Shown here one piece after another: positions 13,179 through 13,859 of a stretch of 13,859 nt of DNA. Position numbers and translations under genes: made by a program. Position 1 is the stretch's first letter, and each line of letters starts with the position of its first letter. Below the pieces are notes generated by a model. The model saw only the letters and a list, made by a program, of their open reading frames with translations, was not told the origin of the DNA and ran no database searches. Source of the DNA: SFJ001 sp045118955 (lineage in GTDB: Bacteria; Bacillota; Clostridia; Oscillospirales; Ruminococcaceae); assembly GCA_045118955.1 (NCBI GenBank), contig JBGVKB010000093.1, forward strand, positions 1-13,859, read 5' to 3'.

Positions 13179-13859
13179 ATGACGAAATTGTGCGTGAAAA
13201 AGCCGTACACCGTGCTGGTCATCATCGTGCTGGTGCTGGTGTTGGGTGTGGTCAGTTTCTTTGACATGAACACCGACCTGCTGCCCAGCATGAACCTGCC
13301 TTATCTGGTGGTGACCACCACCTACCCGGGCGCTTCGCCCGAAAAGGTGGAGAGCGCGGTGACCGCCCCATTGGAGAGCGCGCTGGGCACGGTGAACGGT
13401 GTGGAAAACGTAACGAGTACCAGCGCCGAAAACTACAGCATGGTTATGCTGGAGTTTGAGGCGGAGACCAACATGGACAGCGCCATGGTCAAGGTGTCCA
13501 CCGCCATCGACCAGATCTCCGGTATGCTGCCGGAGCTGGCGGGCACCCCCATGATCATGGAGATCAGCCCGAACATGATGGCCACCATGTACCTGAGCGT
13601 CTCTTACGACGGCATGGACATTTATGATCTGTCCAAGTTCGCGGAGGAGAAGGTGGTGCCCTATCTGGAGCGCCAGAACGGTGTGGCCAGCGTATCGGAC
13701 GTGGGTCTGGTGGAAAAGCAGGTGGAGGTGCGCCTGAACCAGACCAAGATCGACGACGTGAACGACCGGATGCTGATGAAGGTCAGCGACAGTCTGGCGG
13801 ACGCGAAAAAGGAGCTGGACAAGGCCTATCAGGATCTGCTGAAGGGTCAGCAGGAGCTG
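13179..13859 (+). CDS. RND-family efflux permease, N-terminal part (continues past window edge)
   Basis: The first 227 codons of an AcrB/HAE1-type resistance-nodulation-division transporter; the cytoplasmic membrane pump is driven by proton flow. A Lys-rich N-terminus leads into the first membrane helix (about 10-28). The periplasmic-side porter domain follows, with the family pattern NTDLLPSMNLPYLVVTTTYP, then GASPEKVESAVTAPLESAL (51-69) and NGVENVTSTS. NGVASVSDVG (167-176) marks the second porter subdomain. From about residue 195 the sequence turns into charged helical heptads (SDSLADAKKELDKAYQDLL), which looks like a coiled-coil insertion, not the usual porter fold. GGAGG lies 6 nt before ATG 13179. 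It is transcribed away from the ATP-grasp operon, from its own promoter with a candidate repressor site. In a Gram-positive-type host it would lack an outer-membrane channel; substrate unknown. Confidence 0.9.
   Translation, partial: MTKLCVKKPYTVLVIIVLVLVLGVVSFFDMNTDLLPSMNLPYLVVTTTYPGASPEKVESAVTAPLESALGTVNGVENVTSTSAENYSMVMLEFEAETNMDSAMVKVSTAIDQISGMLPELAGTPMIMEISPNMMATMYLSVSYDGMDIYDLSKFAEEKVVPYLERQNGVASVSDVGLVEKQVEVRLNQTKIDDVNDRMLMKVSDSLADAKKELDKAYQDLLKGQQEL

Noticed and set aside
1..13859. tRNA or rRNA genes, CRISPR arrays, insertion sequences, phage or toxin-antitoxin genes
   Set aside because: I looked for these on both strands and found no cloverleaf, repeat-spacer pattern, transposase or integrase motif. 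The window is ordinary chromosomal operons.

Overview
The window looks like a piece of a high-GC gut Firmicute chromosome, probably Clostridia of the Oscillospiraceae/Ruminococcaceae type (Faecalibacterium/Gemmiger/Subdoligranulum-like). The signs are strong AGGAGG ribosome binding sites, a T-box riboswitch, sigma-A type promoters, clostridial-type protein families and GC-rich third codon positions. The genus is an inference. All genes lie on the minus strand except the last one, which is divergent and runs off the right edge.

Layout, left to right. Positions 1-561 hold the 5' part of a lipoprotein gene of unknown function; its 3' portion contains long G/C homopolymers. Positions 582-6200 are a branched-chain amino acid operon (minus). 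It has a consensus promoter, a tRNA-sensing T-box leader (probable leucine CUC specifier), then ilvB, ilvN, ilvC and ilvD, and an intrinsic terminator. A second terminator-like hairpin with six U lies between ilvC and ilvD, directly before the ilvD ribosome binding site. The four genes carry out the first three shared steps from pyruvate or 2-oxobutyrate to the 2-oxo acid precursors of valine, leucine and isoleucine.

Positions 6227-7732 hold a MATE-family efflux pump gene with its own promoter and a strong hairpin in its 5' leader. Positions 7749-9710 are a two-gene operon of succinylglutamate desuccinylase/aspartoacylase (AstE/AspA, M14-like) paralogues with a 4-bp start/stop overlap. The upstream copy keeps the zinc-site and catalytic residues. 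The downstream copy appears to have lost both histidine ligands and the catalytic glutamate, so it may be a pseudoenzyme partner.

Positions 9789-12833 are a three-gene operon with a consensus promoter at one end and a strong terminator at the other. It encodes a circularly permuted ATP-grasp protein (COG2308 type), an alpha-E protein (DUF403/COG2307 type) and a transglutaminase-like cysteine protease (COG1305 type). This trio recurs in many bacteria and has been proposed to make or modify a peptide, but its product is unknown. It is the strongest candidate here for an undescribed system.

Positions 12662-13178 are the divergent control region. On the right it holds a plus-strand promoter followed by a perfect 14-bp palindrome resembling a TetR-family operator. 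These serve an RND-family efflux permease (13179 to the edge) whose porter region breaks into an apparent coiled coil just before the window ends.
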